Source of the DNA: Octadecabacter temperatus
GTDB lineage: Bacteria; Pseudomonadota; Alphaproteobacteria; Rhodobacterales; Rhodobacteraceae
Length of the DNA stretch: 64,000 bases
Direction of reading: 5' to 3'
Assembly: GCF_001187845.1 (NCBI RefSeq)
Contig: NZ_CP012160.1
Span: forward strand, 2,604,001 to 2,668,000
Every line of letters begins with the position of its first letter. The first letter of the stretch is position 1. Below the pieces are notes generated by a model, which was given only the letters and a program-made list of their open reading frames with translations, was not told where the DNA came from and did no database searches. Shown here piece after piece: positions 44,377-53,540 of the stretch. Both the position numbers and the translations under genes were made by a program.

Positions 44377-45564
44377 TCAGGTCACGCGACCCTTGGTCTT
44401 GTATTTCGGATCATCCCAAATGCGATTGTCCAAGACATCCGCGAGAATCTCGACCGCGCCCAACACGTCGCTTTCATCGATGTATAGCGGCGTGAAGCCA
44501 AAGCGGATTAAGTTCGGTGCTCGGAAGTCCCCGATCACGTTCCGCGCAATCAATGCCTGCATCACCGCAAAGGCATTGTCATGGGCGAAGGATACTTGGC
44601 TTCCGCGCTCTGCTGCATCACGCGGTGAAAACAACGTCAGGTCGGGGCAGCGTTTTTCAACCTCGTTGATGAACAAGTCCGTCAAGGCGACGGACGCGGC
44701 GCGAACGTCCGCCATCTCGACGCCATCCCATACACCCAATGCTGCTTCTAGTGCCGTTAGCTGCAGCACGGGTGGCGTGCCAACCCGCATCCGCTCAATC
44801 CCCATCGCGGGGCGATAGTCTTGTTCAAATGCGAATGGCGCATCATGGCCAAGCCACCCTGACAACGCAGGTTTGATGCCCTCAACCACATCAGGGCGGG
44901 CATAAATAAACGCCGGCGCGCCCGGCCCGCCGTTGAGGTATTTGTACGTACACCCAACCGCAAACTCACACCCGCAACCAGCGAGGTCGACAGGCAAAGC
45001 ACCCGCCGAATGCGCCAGATCCCAGATCATCACAGCACCCGCGTCGTGGGCTTTCTTGGTCATTTTAGCCATGTCGTGCATCCGGCCAGAACGGTAATCA
45101 ACCTGCGTGATCATCACCGCGGCAACCTCGTCCGTAATGGAATCCATCACATCAAGCGGATCAACAATCCGAAGCTCATGCCCTTGCCCGAGTTGTGCAA
45201 TTAGCCCTTGAGCCATGTACAAATCGGACGGAAAATTGCCACTATCAGACAGGATGACTTTGCGGTCAGGGCGCATTTGCACCGCTGCCGAAAGTGCCTG
45301 ATAAACCTTCACCGAAAGCGTATCACCCATCGTGACACTGCCCTCAGAAGCGCCAACCAGTTTGCCGACCATGTTGCCCACCCGCATGGGTTGGCCCATC
45401 CAGTCATCGACATTCCAGCCCTTGATAAGATGTGCGCCCCATTGATCCGTAACCATTGAACCCAACGCAGAGTTCACGTTTTTCGGCAATGGTCCCAATG
45501 AGTTACCATCAAGGTAGATCATACCTTCAGGCAATTCGAATAGGTCTTTTCGGGTGACGGTCAT
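44377..45564 (-). CDS. kynU: kynureninase
   Basis: 395 residues. The PLP lysine is in GCTYKYLNGGPGAPAFIYA. Other conserved features are YLDGNSLGPLPK at residue 18, the GSVTMGDTLSVKVYQALSAA segment and WDLAHSAGALPVDL, with the cofactor-binding Asp. The enzyme splits kynurenine to anthranilate (or hydroxyanthranilate) and alanine in tryptophan breakdown. No formamidase or kynurenine monooxygenase lies beside it. It starts 33 bases before the DMGDH-like gene stop region on the same strand. Confidence 0.92.
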   Translation of the reverse strand: MTVTRKDLFELPEGMIYLDGNSLGPLPKNVNSALGSMVTDQWGAHLIKGWNVDDWMGQPMRVGNMVGKLVGASEGSVTMGDTLSVKVYQALSAAVQMRPDRKVILSDSGNFPSDLYMAQGLIAQLGQGHELRIVDPLDVMDSITDEVAAVMITQVDYRSGRMHDMAKMTKKAHDAGAVMIWDLAHSAGALPVDLAGCGCEFAVGCTYKYLNGGPGAPAFIYARPDVVEGIKPALSGWLGHDAPFAFEQDYRPAMGIERMRVGTPPVLQLTALEAALGVWDGVEMADVRAASVALTDLFINEVEKRCPDLTLFSPRDAAERGSQVSFAHDNAFAVMQALIARNVIGDFRAPNLIRFGFTPLYIDESDVLGAVEILADVLDNRIWDDPKYKTKGRVT

Positions 45565-45597
45565 GGGCGAAACTCCTGTGTTACGCCCATGAGTACC

Positions 45598-48033
45598 TTA
45601 GCTGCGCATCAACGAATAGTCCGGATCGTACGGGCCCATCGGGATGATTGTGGCTGGAACGCGCTTGCCCAGAACATCCACTTCAAACGTGGTGCCCTCT
45701 GCGGAATGCTCGGGCTTAACAAACGCATAAGCAAGGTTCTTGCCCGTTCGGTAACCCCAATCGCCCGACGTTACGGTACCCACGACGTCGTCGCCAACCA
45801 TCACGGACGACCCACCATGTGCAGCAGCCTCGACGGTGTCCAATTCCATCGTAACAAATTCAACCGTCTTGCCCGCAGCCACCCGTTTCTCCAATGCGGC
45901 TTTACCGATGAAATCACCTTTGTCCATTTTGACAAAACGATCCAACCCAGTCTCAAAAGGGTCAAATTCCGTCAAAATATCGGCCTTCCAGTGCAAGAAC
46001 CCTTTTTCCATCCGCATGGAATCTACGGCCTTGGCACCGAACATCTTCATGCCAAACGCCTCGCCTGCTTTGCGAAGGGTTTTATAGGCATTGTAGAGAT
46101 GCGCGTTCGGAATATGGATTTCATAGGCCAACTCACCTGAGAAGCTGACGCCCAGCACTGTCGCAGGCGCAAACCCGATGAAACATTCGCGCGCAGACAG
46201 CCACGGGAAGGCCGCCTTGGACCAGTCCAGACGCGACACAGCCGACAGCACATCACGCGCCTTTGGGCCAGCAACAACCAGGATGGTTTGGTCGTTGGTC
46301 AGTGATTTGATCTGCACGTCTTCGTCATCAGACATGTGCATCTGCAGCCAGTCCATGTCATGGTATTCAGCCGCCGCCGCTGACCCAAACCAAGCGCGCG
46401 CAGGGCCGCGATCCGTTGCGGGAAGGTTCGCAATCGTTGCTTCGCCTTTGACCATGCCGTGGTCGTTCAACATGTAACCAAGGCCGACACGCCCGTCTTT
46501 CTTGGTGATGTTGCCGCAGAACATACGGTCGATGAATTTGTGGCGATCTTCACCGGTGATTTCAAACCGGTTGAAACCGTTGACCTCGCAGATGCCAACA
46601 GCGTTTTGCACGGCGGCAACTTCTTCGCCGACAATGTCAAAGCTCTCGTCGAACTTGAATGTATGCGTGACATGGAAATCAGGGGTCGGCTTCATGAACT
46701 CGACCCGTTCCCAACCATTCACGATGGTAAACTCAGCGCCTTCCGCCTCAAGCACAGGCGTAATCGGCGTTGTCTTCGCGTTGCGGCCAACGGGGCGATG
46801 CTCGTTCGGGAAATGGAAGCGGAACTCGTTTTGGTAGTCCTCAATCGCCTTCAGCGCAGTCAGTTCCACGTTGGTGTGGCCCGTGAAACGACGCGGGTCG
46901 AGGCACCATGTGTCATAGCAAGCCTCGCCGTGAACGATTTGTTGCGCCAACAACCAACCGTGGCCACCGCCCTCGCCCAGACCAGCCCGCAGTCCGATGA
47001 TACAGAACGCATTGCGCTTGTTCGGGATCGGGCCAACCAGTGGTGCACCATCAATCGTATAGGTAATCGGGCCGTTGACGATGTTCTTGATGCCCACTTC
47101 CATCAACGCTGGCATCCGCTCAAACGCGCCTTCAAGCACGTCCGTTACGCGATCCAAATCGTCTGGGCAGAGATCGTTGGAGAAGTCAGGCGAGATGCCA
47201 TCCATGCCCCATGTCTTACAATCCTGCTCATAAAACCCGAGAAGCAGACCATCTTTTTCTTGGCGGCAATAGTAATCTGAAATCGGACAACGCAGCAGCG
47301 GCATTCGGTGACCTGCTTCAACGATTGCGGGAATTTCATCGGTTACAAAATACTGATGCTCCATAGAAGCGACTGGATGATGAACACCCATCATCGCGCC
47401 CACTTCATTCACGCGGTAACCACAAGCATTCACCACGACGTCACAATCGATATCGCCTTTGCTGGTGTGAACCGTCCACGTGTCATCCTTGTGCTGGGTC
47501 AGGCCAGTCACGTTGGTTTGGCGATACACTTCTGCACCCGCCTTGCGCGCACGTCGCGCCAACGCCTGACACAAGGAAGCCGGATCAATGTCACCGTCGC
47601 TTGGGTCCCATAGACCGCCCAACAGGTTGTCCGTTGAAATCAGTGGATGGCGACGCGCGCATTCTTCGGCGTCGAGCACCTCGAAATCCACGCCCATGCC
47701 CCGCGCCATTGATGAAAAGTGTCGATAGCCATCCATCTGCTCTTCGGTGTTGGCCAAACGAATGCCGCCGTCGCCATGGTTGTACTGCACGGGGTAGTCC
47801 GCATCATCGCGCAGCTCTTTATACAGATTGATCGAATGGGTCTTCAGCCCGACCATCGTTTGATTGCCGCCGAAATTCGTAACCTGCGCGGCGGAATGCC
47901 ATGTTGTGCCACTCGTGAGCTCATCACGTTCCACCAAAACAACGTCCGTCCAACCCTCTTGGGTCAGATGATACAGGGTTGAGCAGCCGGCAATGCCGCC
48001 GCCGATGACTACAGCTTTGGTTCGAGTTTTCAT
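45598..48033 (-). CDS. sarcosine/dimethylglycine dehydrogenase-like FAD-GcvT fusion
   Basis: 811 residues. The N-terminal half is a DAO-type FAD domain with VVIGGGIAGCSTLYHL at 8-23 and the flavinylation motif SGTTWHSAAQ (His46). The C-terminal half is a GcvT/aminomethyltransferase tetrahydrofolate domain (GFNRFEITGEDRHKFIDRM, SGELAYEIHIPNAHL, KGDFIGKAALEKRVA). Such proteins demethylate N-methylated glycines and transfer the one-carbon unit to folate. It is next to kynU but probably not functionally related. The substrate may be dimethylglycine, sarcosine or another N-methyl amino acid. Confidence 0.88.
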   Translation of the reverse strand: MKTRTKAVVIGGGIAGCSTLYHLTQEGWTDVVLVERDELTSGTTWHSAAQVTNFGGNQTMVGLKTHSINLYKELRDDADYPVQYNHGDGGIRLANTEEQMDGYRHFSSMARGMGVDFEVLDAEECARRHPLISTDNLLGGLWDPSDGDIDPASLCQALARRARKAGAEVYRQTNVTGLTQHKDDTWTVHTSKGDIDCDVVVNACGYRVNEVGAMMGVHHPVASMEHQYFVTDEIPAIVEAGHRMPLLRCPISDYYCRQEKDGLLLGFYEQDCKTWGMDGISPDFSNDLCPDDLDRVTDVLEGAFERMPALMEVGIKNIVNGPITYTIDGAPLVGPIPNKRNAFCIIGLRAGLGEGGGHGWLLAQQIVHGEACYDTWCLDPRRFTGHTNVELTALKAIEDYQNEFRFHFPNEHRPVGRNAKTTPITPVLEAEGAEFTIVNGWERVEFMKPTPDFHVTHTFKFDESFDIVGEEVAAVQNAVGICEVNGFNRFEITGEDRHKFIDRMFCGNITKKDGRVGLGYMLNDHGMVKGEATIANLPATDRGPARAWFGSAAAAEYHDMDWLQMHMSDDEDVQIKSLTNDQTILVVAGPKARDVLSAVSRLDWSKAAFPWLSARECFIGFAPATVLGVSFSGELAYEIHIPNAHLYNAYKTLRKAGEAFGMKMFGAKAVDSMRMEKGFLHWKADILTEFDPFETGLDRFVKMDKGDFIGKAALEKRVAAGKTVEFVTMELDTVEAAAHGGSSVMVGDDVVGTVTSGDWGYRTGKNLAYAFVKPEHSAEGTTFEVDVLGKRVPATIIPMGPYDPDYSLMRS

Positions 48034-48125
48034 GGAGGCATCCTTTGGTATCTACACCTCAAATCTGACCAGATCGAAGAGAGTCGCGCAATCCAGTCAA
48101 ACACCAGCAAATCAATGATTTCGAT

Positions 48126-49088
48126 TTACCGAAGTATCTGAAGCCCACCATTCAGAAATGGCAACCGCTGCTCAGCAGTCGCGAAAATGCGCTCTTTTAT
48201 AAAGAAGCGGATATCCTCGGCCATTTGGTGCGGCAGTTCCCCCAACGCCCCGCGTCGGGCATGAAGCGCCATACGGCGAGAGAACGCAGGAACGGGCAAT
48301 GGGAGCGCCCGCACAAGATCACCCGCCAGCGGTGTTCCAAAGTATGTAAGCGCGGACGTGATCGCCCATCCACCCAGCTCAGCGGTCATCGCAAACAAGG
48401 CCTGATTGGTCGAAAACTCAAAACTTCGTGCTGGTTGTAGGTTGGACCTGCGCAACTGCGCTTCAATCTGCCGTCCAATCTGCAGTTCAGATGCATAGCG
48501 CACGAAAGGACTGGCTTTCAGCTGCTCAACGTCCGGCGCGTCGCCGAGTTCAGGTGCTGCAACCAAGATAAACGGATCGCGCAAGATCGGGTGTTGTTCC
48601 ACCCAATCAGCTTCTGCAACCGTATCCACAGCCAGCATCAAATCCACAGCGCGTGTGCTGAGTGCTTCGTTGTTCTCATGGCTTGCGCCGCTGCTCAGCG
48701 TAAACGCAATATTCGGAAACGCCTTTGTTTGCTTAACCAGCCACGGGGCAATTACCGTGGCATCCAACTCTTCAATCGAAGCAATCCGAACGGACATTGG
48801 CGGCATTTGGTCCGCTGTGACCAACCGCGCCTTAGCCGCACTTACATCATCCAAAAGCTGTTTGGCCGGATCAAGGAACATCGCGCCCGCCTTAGTCAGC
48901 CTGAATTGACGTGCCGAGCGCTCAATTAATTTCGCACCAAGCGCCGCCTCAAGCCCAGCGAGCTGTTGGGAAACGGATGACGGACTAATGCCAAGACGAT
49001 GCGCGGCTTTGGTGACGGATTGTGCTTCAACGGCCGCCACAAATGTCTGTGCGGCGCGGAATGTGAAAGGGGGCGCTTGATTCTCCAT
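48126..49088 (-). CDS. LysR family transcriptional regulator
   Basis: 320 residues from the ATG at 49088. The helix-turn-helix (SVTKAAHRLGISPSSVSQQL) lies at residues 22-41 and an effector domain follows. An ATG at 49118 is a possible alternative start; the longer frame to 49223 is rejected because it overlaps the divergent gene. The gene is divergent from the MttB-family gene, with a 79-base gap. It probably controls that gene and perhaps the DMGDH-like gene downstream on its own strand. Confidence 0.88.
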   Translation of the reverse strand: MENQAPPFTFRAAQTFVAAVEAQSVTKAAHRLGISPSSVSQQLAGLEAALGAKLIERSARQFRLTKAGAMFLDPAKQLLDDVSAAKARLVTADQMPPMSVRIASIEELDATVIAPWLVKQTKAFPNIAFTLSSGASHENNEALSTRAVDLMLAVDTVAEADWVEQHPILRDPFILVAAPELGDAPDVEQLKASPFVRYASELQIGRQIEAQLRRSNLQPARSFEFSTNQALFAMTAELGGWAITSALTYFGTPLAGDLVRALPLPVPAFSRRMALHARRGALGELPHQMAEDIRFFIKERIFATAEQRLPFLNGGLQILR

Positions 49089-49095
49089 ATAGGAA

Positions 49096-49155
49096 TCAAC
49101 GTTTCTGATTTTCCGCATCTTGTCCACGATACTTGCATGAAAGCCCTTCAACGTT
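49096..49155. promoter_or_regulatory. paired TCAACGTT sites between LysR and MttB-family genes
   Basis: TCAACGTT is found at 49096-49103 and again at 49148-49155, 52 bases apart (about five helical turns), each with a palindromic AACGTT core. Two face-aligned copies in a 79-base divergent region are a candidate LysR-binding arrangement. Confidence 0.35.
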
Positions 49156-49167
49156 GACGCTTCTCCT

Positions 49168-50694
49168 ATGACAGAACCCAAATCATCCCGCCGCGCAGGT
49201 GGCCGCGCGGCCCGCCACGCCAAACGCGCGGTTCCAGTTGCTGTGAACCCCGCCGCACCCGGGCAAATTGGCGGCCAGTACCGCCCACTGTCTGAAGCCG
49301 AATGCCAGGCGATCTATGACACGGCGTTGCGCTTGCTGTCTGAGCTTGGAATGGGTGAAGTCCCAAAACGTTTGTGGGACGACCTAATTGAATCAGGGTG
49401 CAATGACCTTGGGTCGGATCGCATCGGGATGCCGCGCGCATTGGTTGAAGACATTATCGACAAGGCCGCCAAGATATTTCCCCTGCATGGCCGTGATCCA
49501 AGCCGCACCATCGAAGTTGGCGGGGACAAAGTTTATTTCGGCACGGGCGGAGCAGCGGTAAACACGTTGGACCGCGACACGGGTCTCTATCGCCCGTCAA
49601 CCTTGCAAGACTTGCATGATTTCACCCGCCTGCAAGACGCGCTTGATAATGTCGCTTGGTTCACCCGTTGTTGCATCGCCACCGACGTTCCCGACATGCT
49701 CGATCTTGACGTGAACACAGCCTACGCGTTGATGCGCGGCACAACGAAACCTGTCGCGACTGCGTTCACCATCGCCGAGCACGTTGATCCGATCGTCCAC
49801 CTATTCGACATTGCAGCGGGCGGCGAAGGCGCGTTCGCAAAACGCCCGTTCGTGAAAACCCACATCAGCCCCGTGATCTCGCCGATGCGCTTTGGCGAAG
49901 ACGCCGTTGATGTAGTTTATAAATGCATTGAGCATAACATTCCGATGTCGTGCATCACGGCGGCACAGGCTGGCGCGACGGCCCCAGCGACCCTCGCAGG
50001 TTTCCTCGCCCAGTCATTGGCCGAAACGCTGGCGAGCCTTGTCATGGTCAACGTCATTTCCCCTGGCTTTCCGATGATATTCTCCAACTGGCCTCTGGTG
50101 ATTGACCTGCGTTCCGGCGCGTTTGCCGGTGGTGGTGGCGAAACTACCGTTCTCAACGCGGCCTCTGCGCAACTGTCCAACTGGTTGGGTCTACCGTCCG
50201 GTGTGGCGGCGTCCATGACTGACGCCAGGGCGCTGGACACGCAATATGGTGTTGAAAAGGGCATGACATCCGTGGCCGCAGCCCTCGCAGGTGGGAAACT
50301 TATCTATGAATCATCGGGTATGACGGCGGCACTGCTGGGCGCGTCGTTTGAAGCCTTCGTGCTTGATGATGAAATGCACGCCATGACCTACCGCACACTA
50401 CGCGGCATAGAAGTAAGCGACGAAAACCTTGGCTTTGACGCGATCTGCGCAGCCATTCTGGGCGACGGCCATTTCCTTGGGTCCGATCACACCTACGCCG
50501 CAATGGAGCGCGATTATCACTACCCATCCTTAGCCGATCGTGCACAACCCAAGACATGGGCAGACGCAGGCGCGCAAACCGCGGCGGACCGCGCGAAACA
50601 GCGGGTAGATGACATCCTAAGCACCCATAATCCTGCGCATTTATCCGCCAAGCAAGACGCGGAAATCCGCGCGACATTCAACATCATCGACTAA
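49168..50694 (+). CDS. trimethylamine methyltransferase (MttB) family protein, non-pyrrolysine
   Basis: 508 residues read through with no in-frame amber codon, so it is a non-pyrrolysine MttB superfamily member, like glycine betaine:corrinoid methyltransferases. Family features include GTGGAAVNTLDRDTGLYRP, KTHISPVISPMRFGEDAVDV and AGGGGETTVLNAASAQLSNW. The N-terminus is basic and proline-rich. No corrinoid protein gene is next to it in the window. A demethylase for a quaternary amine is therefore likely, but it must obtain its corrinoid partner from elsewhere. Confidence 0.88.
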   Translation: MTEPKSSRRAGGRAARHAKRAVPVAVNPAAPGQIGGQYRPLSEAECQAIYDTALRLLSELGMGEVPKRLWDDLIESGCNDLGSDRIGMPRALVEDIIDKAAKIFPLHGRDPSRTIEVGGDKVYFGTGGAAVNTLDRDTGLYRPSTLQDLHDFTRLQDALDNVAWFTRCCIATDVPDMLDLDVNTAYALMRGTTKPVATAFTIAEHVDPIVHLFDIAAGGEGAFAKRPFVKTHISPVISPMRFGEDAVDVVYKCIEHNIPMSCITAAQAGATAPATLAGFLAQSLAETLASLVMVNVISPGFPMIFSNWPLVIDLRSGAFAGGGGETTVLNAASAQLSNWLGLPSGVAASMTDARALDTQYGVEKGMTSVAAALAGGKLIYESSGMTAALLGASFEAFVLDDEMHAMTYRTLRGIEVSDENLGFDAICAAILGDGHFLGSDHTYAAMERDYHYPSLADRAQPKTWADAGAQTAADRAKQRVDDILSTHNPAHLSAKQDAEIRATFNIID

Positions 50695-50757
50695 CACGCC
50701 CTTGACCTTTGCAGTCCAAGCGTGAAGCGTGGCGGCAACAAAAAGAAAGGTCGGAAC

Positions 50758-51708
50758 ATGGGCAAGCTCCACAAGAAAATCGTCCTCACAGGGGCCTGCG
50801 GCAGCCTTGGAATGGAAATTCGTGTGACATTGGCGGCCTTGGCCGACGAGTTGGTTTCTGTGGACATTGCGGATGCGCCTGAAACGCTGCTTGAGAACGA
50901 GACATTCGTGAAAGCAGACTGCGCGATTTTCGAGGAGGTCCTGCCTCTGATGGAAGGTGCCAATATGGCAGTGCATTTCGCATCCATCCCAGACGAACGC
51001 CCGTTTGAGACCCTCCTCGGCCCGAACTTTCTGTCGTCCTACAACGTTTGGGAAGCGGGCCACCGTCACGGTGTACAGCGCGTCATTTACGCATCCTCCG
51101 TCCACGCGGTTGGCATGCACGAAAACGCAGCCGGCATCGACACCGACGCTGATCATGCACCAGATACGTTCTACGGACTCGCCAAATGCTTCGCCGAAGA
51201 CCTCGGCAAACTTTACTGGGCCAAACGCGGCATGGAATCCGTGCACCTGCGCATCTTTTCCTGTACCAAAGTCCCGCAAAACCTGCGCGCCTTGCGAACG
51301 TGGCTTAGCTTTGATGACTTGCGCCACCTTGTTGAGAGATCGGTCACCGCAACCACAACTGGCTTTTCCGTCGTCTATGGAATTTCCAACAATGACCGTG
51401 CGCCCGTCTCGAACGCAAAAGCCGCTTTCTTGGGTTACAGACCAAAAGATAACGCTGAAAACTGGGCTGAAAGCCTGTTTGCTGGCGCGCCACCGGCTGA
51501 CCCGTCTGACCGTGCACAGCTGTGCCTCGGCGGCCCCTTCGCGACCATTCCTTTGGGGGAAAGCGGCGTAGCAGCAATTCAAGCGATGTCAGATCCAGTT
51601 CCGGAACCCGAAGTCGAGGTTGAGGCTACGGTTGAGGTTGAGGCACCCAATCCGGATGACGCAAAGAAACTGCCCTCGTTCCTGACCAAAAAGGGTATGA
51701 ACCCTTAA
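50758..51708 (+). CDS. NAD-dependent epimerase/dehydratase family protein, uronate dehydrogenase-like
   Basis: 316 residues. The Rossmann motif IVLTGACGSLGMEI lies near residue 7, SSVHAVGMHE and YGLAKCFAEDLGKLYW carry the active-site Ser and YxxxK. The sequence is close to uronate dehydrogenases (Udh), which oxidise glucuronate or galacturonate to aldarolactone: FGLAKCF-type and LRIFSCTKVPQNLRALRTWL stretches match. The last 35 residues form an unusual Glu/Val-rich tail (EPEVEVEATVEVEAPNPD) not seen in Udh. The ATG at 50758 follows AAAGGTCGG. It is 63 bases after the MttB gene on the same strand. Confidence 0.8.
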   Translation: MGKLHKKIVLTGACGSLGMEIRVTLAALADELVSVDIADAPETLLENETFVKADCAIFEEVLPLMEGANMAVHFASIPDERPFETLLGPNFLSSYNVWEAGHRHGVQRVIYASSVHAVGMHENAAGIDTDADHAPDTFYGLAKCFAEDLGKLYWAKRGMESVHLRIFSCTKVPQNLRALRTWLSFDDLRHLVERSVTATTTGFSVVYGISNNDRAPVSNAKAAFLGYRPKDNAENWAESLFAGAPPADPSDRAQLCLGGPFATIPLGESGVAAIQAMSDPVPEPEVEVEATVEVEAPNPDDAKKLPSFLTKKGMNP

Positions 51709-52634
51709 AAACTTATCTCAAAACGCGCACCTAGATCGCTAGGAACCAGCGTGATTTGCGCGTCGTGCGCATCCAGCGTGCGCCGCACGATGGACAGCCC
51801 CATTCCCGTCCCTCCTGCTTCCCGCCTTGTGGTGAAGAACGGCTCAAAAATGCGCTTCGCGTTCCCGTCTGAGATACCTGAGCCATTGTCTTGCACAACC
51901 AACGTTCCGTCGTAGGAAACGGACACGTCAGTCGCGCCGTGTGCGGTTGCGTTGCCAATGAGATGATCCAAAACCAAGCGCAGCGCGTCTTCAGAGAGCG
52001 GTACAAGGCCGTCCTCGATCACCTCACCCCCCTGCGCAACATCAGACAGTAAAACTTGCCCGCGGGCGGCAGGTTCTTGTGCCTGTGCAAGCGTGCGCTG
52101 CGCATCCAAGAGCGCGGTCATCCGTTCAACAGATGCCTCGATCCGTTCCAACAAACGTTCATGTTCATCTTTAGGCAAATCGGGCATGGCCAAAAGTTCG
52201 GCAGCCCCACGCACAACAGTTAAGGGCGATTTCAGCTCATGCGTGACGTGATCTGCGTAGCTGCGCAGAACCACCTCACGGTTTTGCAAAGCGCGGCCCA
52301 TATCAAGGAACGATTGCCCAAGCGCTTGCATGTCCGATGTCCCATAATGCGCCAACGGGTCAAGCGCATCAGTTGCGTTCTGGCGCAAACCAGAAACGCG
52401 GTCGCGCATCGCGAGGACCGGCCGTAGCAACAACCGCCAAAGGGCCCAACCGGTAACAAATGTGGCAACCAGCACGCCAATCGCGGCGAGGTACACTGCT
52501 TCTTGGTAGCCCAAAACAGGCCACATATATCGCACAAAAAAGATACCGATAATCGGCAGCGACAGCACAACACACAGTGTCACTGCAACCACTAACCAAA
52601 GCGGCGGGCGCCATTTTACGACGATCCTTTTCAC
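51705..52634 (-). CDS. sensor histidine kinase
   Basis: 309 residues from the GTG at 52634, which overlaps the response-regulator stop by 4 bases. Two membrane segments with a very short periplasmic loop (about residues 10-60) are followed by a linker and the H-box HVTHELKSPLTVVRG. N-box LDHLIGNATAHGAT, G1 VQDNGSGISDG and G2 GGTGMGLSIVRRTLD are all intact. The short loop suggests it senses within the membrane or through a partner. The start is a choice; an upstream in-frame ATG at 52655 is possible. Confidence 0.9.
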   Translation of the reverse strand: MKRIVVKWRPPLWLVVAVTLCVVLSLPIIGIFFVRYMWPVLGYQEAVYLAAIGVLVATFVTGWALWRLLLRPVLAMRDRVSGLRQNATDALDPLAHYGTSDMQALGQSFLDMGRALQNREVVLRSYADHVTHELKSPLTVVRGAAELLAMPDLPKDEHERLLERIEASVERMTALLDAQRTLAQAQEPAARGQVLLSDVAQGGEVIEDGLVPLSEDALRLVLDHLIGNATAHGATDVSVSYDGTLVVQDNGSGISDGNAKRIFEPFFTTRREAGGTGMGLSIVRRTLDAHDAQITLVPSDLGARFEISF

Positions 52635-53326
52635 GCGCTTTTCACATCTGAACAAGGCCCCATACGAATGCCAATTCCATGCATCGTCTCAACGGAATCA
52701 CCGCAACCCGCCGCATTCAATTTGGCGCGAAGGTTACGCAAGTGGCTGTCCATTGTCCGGTCGCTTACATGGACATTCACACCGTAGATGGCATCCACCA
52801 ACGCAGGGCGCGAATGGACTTGGTCAGGCCGTGTCATCAGCTTCACCAGCAGATCCATTTCCCGCGCCGTCAATGTCACAATGTCCCCGCGCACACGGCA
52901 AAGGTGGCGACTTGGATCGACCTCCAGCACACCATGGCGCAGCGGTTGATCTTCTGCAGCGGTTCCACCGCGCCGCAAAATTGCTTTCACACGGGCAACC
53001 AATTCACGCGGACTGAACGGTTTGGGCAGATAGTCATCCGCCCCCATTTCAAGGCCAACGATACGGTCAATCTCGTCCCCTTGAGCCGTCAGAAACAAGA
53101 TCGGCACATCGGAGTTCACCCTTACCGTGCGACAGACTTCCAATCCGTCCATTTCTGGCAATCCAATATCCAGAACCACCAGATCAGGCTTTAGTCGTGC
53201 AATTGCATCAAGCCCCGCACGCCCATCAGCGGCCTCTTTTGTCTGAAACCCCGCCTGGCCAAGCGCAATACGCACCACGTCGCGGATGTCGCCGTCATCA
53301 TCAACAATCAGGATCGTCTGGCTCAT
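52631..53326 (-). CDS. OmpR-family response regulator
   Basis: 231 residues. The receiver domain has DDDGDIRD at residue 8, LVVLDIGLPEMDG with the phosphoacceptor aspartate near 52, and ADDYLPKPFSPRELV. The C-terminal winged helix has LTAREMDLLVKLMTRPDQVH and VSDRTMDSHLRNLRAKL. It overlaps the kinase start by 4 bases and the upstream small ORF by 4 bases, so the three are translationally coupled. The target genes are unknown. Confidence 0.92.
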   Translation of the reverse strand: MSQTILIVDDDGDIRDVVRIALGQAGFQTKEAADGRAGLDAIARLKPDLVVLDIGLPEMDGLEVCRTVRVNSDVPILFLTAQGDEIDRIVGLEMGADDYLPKPFSPRELVARVKAILRRGGTAAEDQPLRHGVLEVDPSRHLCRVRGDIVTLTAREMDLLVKLMTRPDQVHSRPALVDAIYGVNVHVSDRTMDSHLRNLRAKLNAAGCGDSVETMHGIGIRMGPCSDVKSA

Positions 53327-53451
53327 TGCGCGGTCTCCTTGGAAAGCACCTTAGCGGTAACAATGCGCTTGGGAAACGGGCGAGTAGCATGGTCCAGCCA
53401 CCAGCCGTCCAGTTGTAATTTTGAAGGCACGGCTTGGGTCAACGTCGTCAT
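53323..53451 (-). CDS. small ORF (42 residues) preceding the two-component system
   Basis: A short frame begins at the ATG at 53451 and ends in an ATGA overlap with the response-regulator start. The translation starts MTTLTQAVPSKLQLDGWWLD and ends with a basic HATRPFPKRIVTAKVLSKETAQ (in parts). A GGATG sequence lies about ten bases upstream. Tight coupling supports real translation, either as a small protein or as a translational leader for the regulator. No family is recognised. It lacks a membrane segment. Confidence 0.4.
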   Translation of the reverse strand: MTTLTQAVPSKLQLDGWWLDHATRPFPKRIVTAKVLSKETAQ

Positions 53452-53540
53452 AGGTCTGCATCCTTTTCATTCGGGCTTGCCCCTTATGAAAAACGTTTGT
53501 GCAGACACATTATCGCGTTTGTGCAGTTTCCGTGCAGACC

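Noticed and set aside
49168..50694. Pyrrolysine-containing trimethylamine methyltransferase
   Set aside because: The frame has no internal TAG codon, so it is a non-pyrrolysine member.
50641..51582. A 313-codon minus-strand frame opposite the uronate-dehydrogenase-like gene
   Set aside because: The plus-strand gene has conserved motifs; the antisense frame has none.
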